NCBI RefSeq assembly: GCF_002374835.1
Contig: NZ_NWVD01000001.1
Coordinates: 248,001 to 312,000, forward strand
Length of the DNA: 64,000 nt
Reading direction: 5' to 3'
Source: Sphingomonas ginsenosidimutans
GTDB taxonomy: Bacteria > Pseudomonadota > Alphaproteobacteria > Sphingomonadales > Sphingomonadaceae
Both the position numbers and the translations under genes were made by a program. The notes beneath the pieces are model-generated. The model had not been told where the DNA came from and searched no databases. It was given only the letters and a program-made list of their open reading frames with translations. Below, piece after piece: positions 63,822 through 64,000 of the stretch (position 1 is the first letter of the stretch; the number at the start of each line of letters is the position of its first letter).

Positions 63822-63836
63822 CCCCCGGTCCGGGGG
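63822..63836. other. Short GC palindrome upstream of the LacI gene
   Basis: CCCCCGGTCCGGGGG is a perfect 7-bp inverted repeat around one base, between the LacI gene and the last, partial gene. It could be a small hairpin or protein site; nothing else supports either. Confidence 0.3.
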
Positions 63837-63853
63837 CGGGAGATGAAGCGGAA

Positions 63854-64000
63854 ATGGGCGGTTATTCTAGCGACGCGACGGCCCACGACCGTGCCCGCGA
63901 ACTGGAGCGCCGGGCCGAGATGGCGCCGACGTTCAGCGAGGCGCAGCGGCTGACCGCGCAGGCCGACTCGCTGCGCCGGTCGGCGGCGCGCCGCGGGCTG
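63854..64000 (+). CDS. Hypothetical protein, N-terminal fragment (runs off window)
   Basis: Forty-nine codons are visible, from the ATG at 63854 to the window edge without a stop. The sequence is hydrophilic, rich in Arg, Ala and Glu, and probably helical (TAHDRARELERRAEMAP, EAQRLTAQADSLRRSAARR). There is no signal peptide or membrane segment. It is not recognisable and the full length is unknown. An overlapping frame ending at 63953 is a shadow. Confidence 0.5.
   Translation, partial: MGGYSSDATAHDRARELERRAEMAPTFSEAQRLTAQADSLRRSAARRGL

Noticed and set aside
1..64000. tRNA, rRNA, riboswitch or insertion sequence
   Set aside because: No cloverleaf with a T-loop core, no rRNA stretch, no recognised aptamer core and no transposase motif was noticed on either strand; a covariance-model scan was not possible here.

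Overview
The window is a high-GC chromosomal segment with dense, mostly head-to-tail genes and many 4-bp start/stop overlaps. The content points to an alphaproteobacterium of the Sphingomonas group: an exopolysaccharide locus with dTDP-rhamnose genes beside a type I secretion pair and a priming glycosyltransferase (the arrangement known from sphingan producers), a sphingomonad-type TonB receptor, and scattered palindromic repeats. I found no rRNA, tRNA, CRISPR array or insertion sequence. All assignments are by eye; no searches were run.

Region 1 (1-16.1 kb) is exopolysaccharide assembly. A plus-strand operon encodes a glycosyltransferase cut by the window edge, a Wzy-like polymerase, a GT2 transferase, a Wzx flippase, a GT4 transferase and a hexapeptide acyltransferase. 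A convergent minus-strand operon encodes rmlA-rmlC-rmlD, an OafA/SGNH O-acyltransferase, rmlB, a GT4 transferase and a heparinase II/III-like lyase. Upstream is a pair with phage-tail character: a 145-aa beta-rich protein and an SGNH-like esterase.

Region 2 (16.3-26.9 kb) holds a 1,607-aa secreted protein (CBM, GH5, ~97-aa repeats, RTX, a lyase-like jelly roll, cadherin-like repeats), its type I ABC exporter and membrane-fusion protein, a priming sugar-phosphate transferase, a probable 38-aa membrane peptide and a membrane-anchored PilZ protein. Region 3 (27-30.4 kb) makes precursors: UDP-glucose dehydrogenase, a UDP-glucuronate 4-epimerase and a mannose-1-phosphate guanylyltransferase.

Region 4 (30.4-38.5 kb) is valine/isobutyrate catabolism (mmsA, acyl-CoA dehydrogenase, 3-hydroxyisobutyryl-CoA hydrolase, enoyl-CoA hydratase, mmsB) with a LysR and a TetR regulator. 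Region 5 (38.6-43.4 kb) is a MarR-controlled EmrAB-type tripartite efflux operon. Region 6 (43.4-52.4 kb) is housekeeping and miscellaneous: an M16 peptidase, a small beta-rich protein, a hydrolase, an Asp/Glu racemase, purK-purE, a luciferase-like oxidoreductase and glutaryl-CoA dehydrogenase.

Region 7 (52.4-63.8 kb) is the most interesting part. A minus-strand operon encodes an aldo/keto reductase, an SsuD-type sulfonate monooxygenase, a flavin reductase, a Tat-exported molybdenum sulfite dehydrogenase and a lipoprotein cytochrome c. Divergent from it are a Gfo/Idh/MocA oxidoreductase and a TonB receptor, followed by an MFS transporter, a YeiH/PSE-family anion exporter and a LacI regulator. 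Three similar palindromes sit at the key promoters. The parts match the oxidative (sulfo-SMO) route of sulfoquinovose breakdown: uptake, cleavage of the glycoside, oxygenolytic removal of sulfite, reduction to glucose, then sulfite export and oxidation. I propose a TonB-dependent sulfosugar utilisation locus; the substrate is inferred, not shown.
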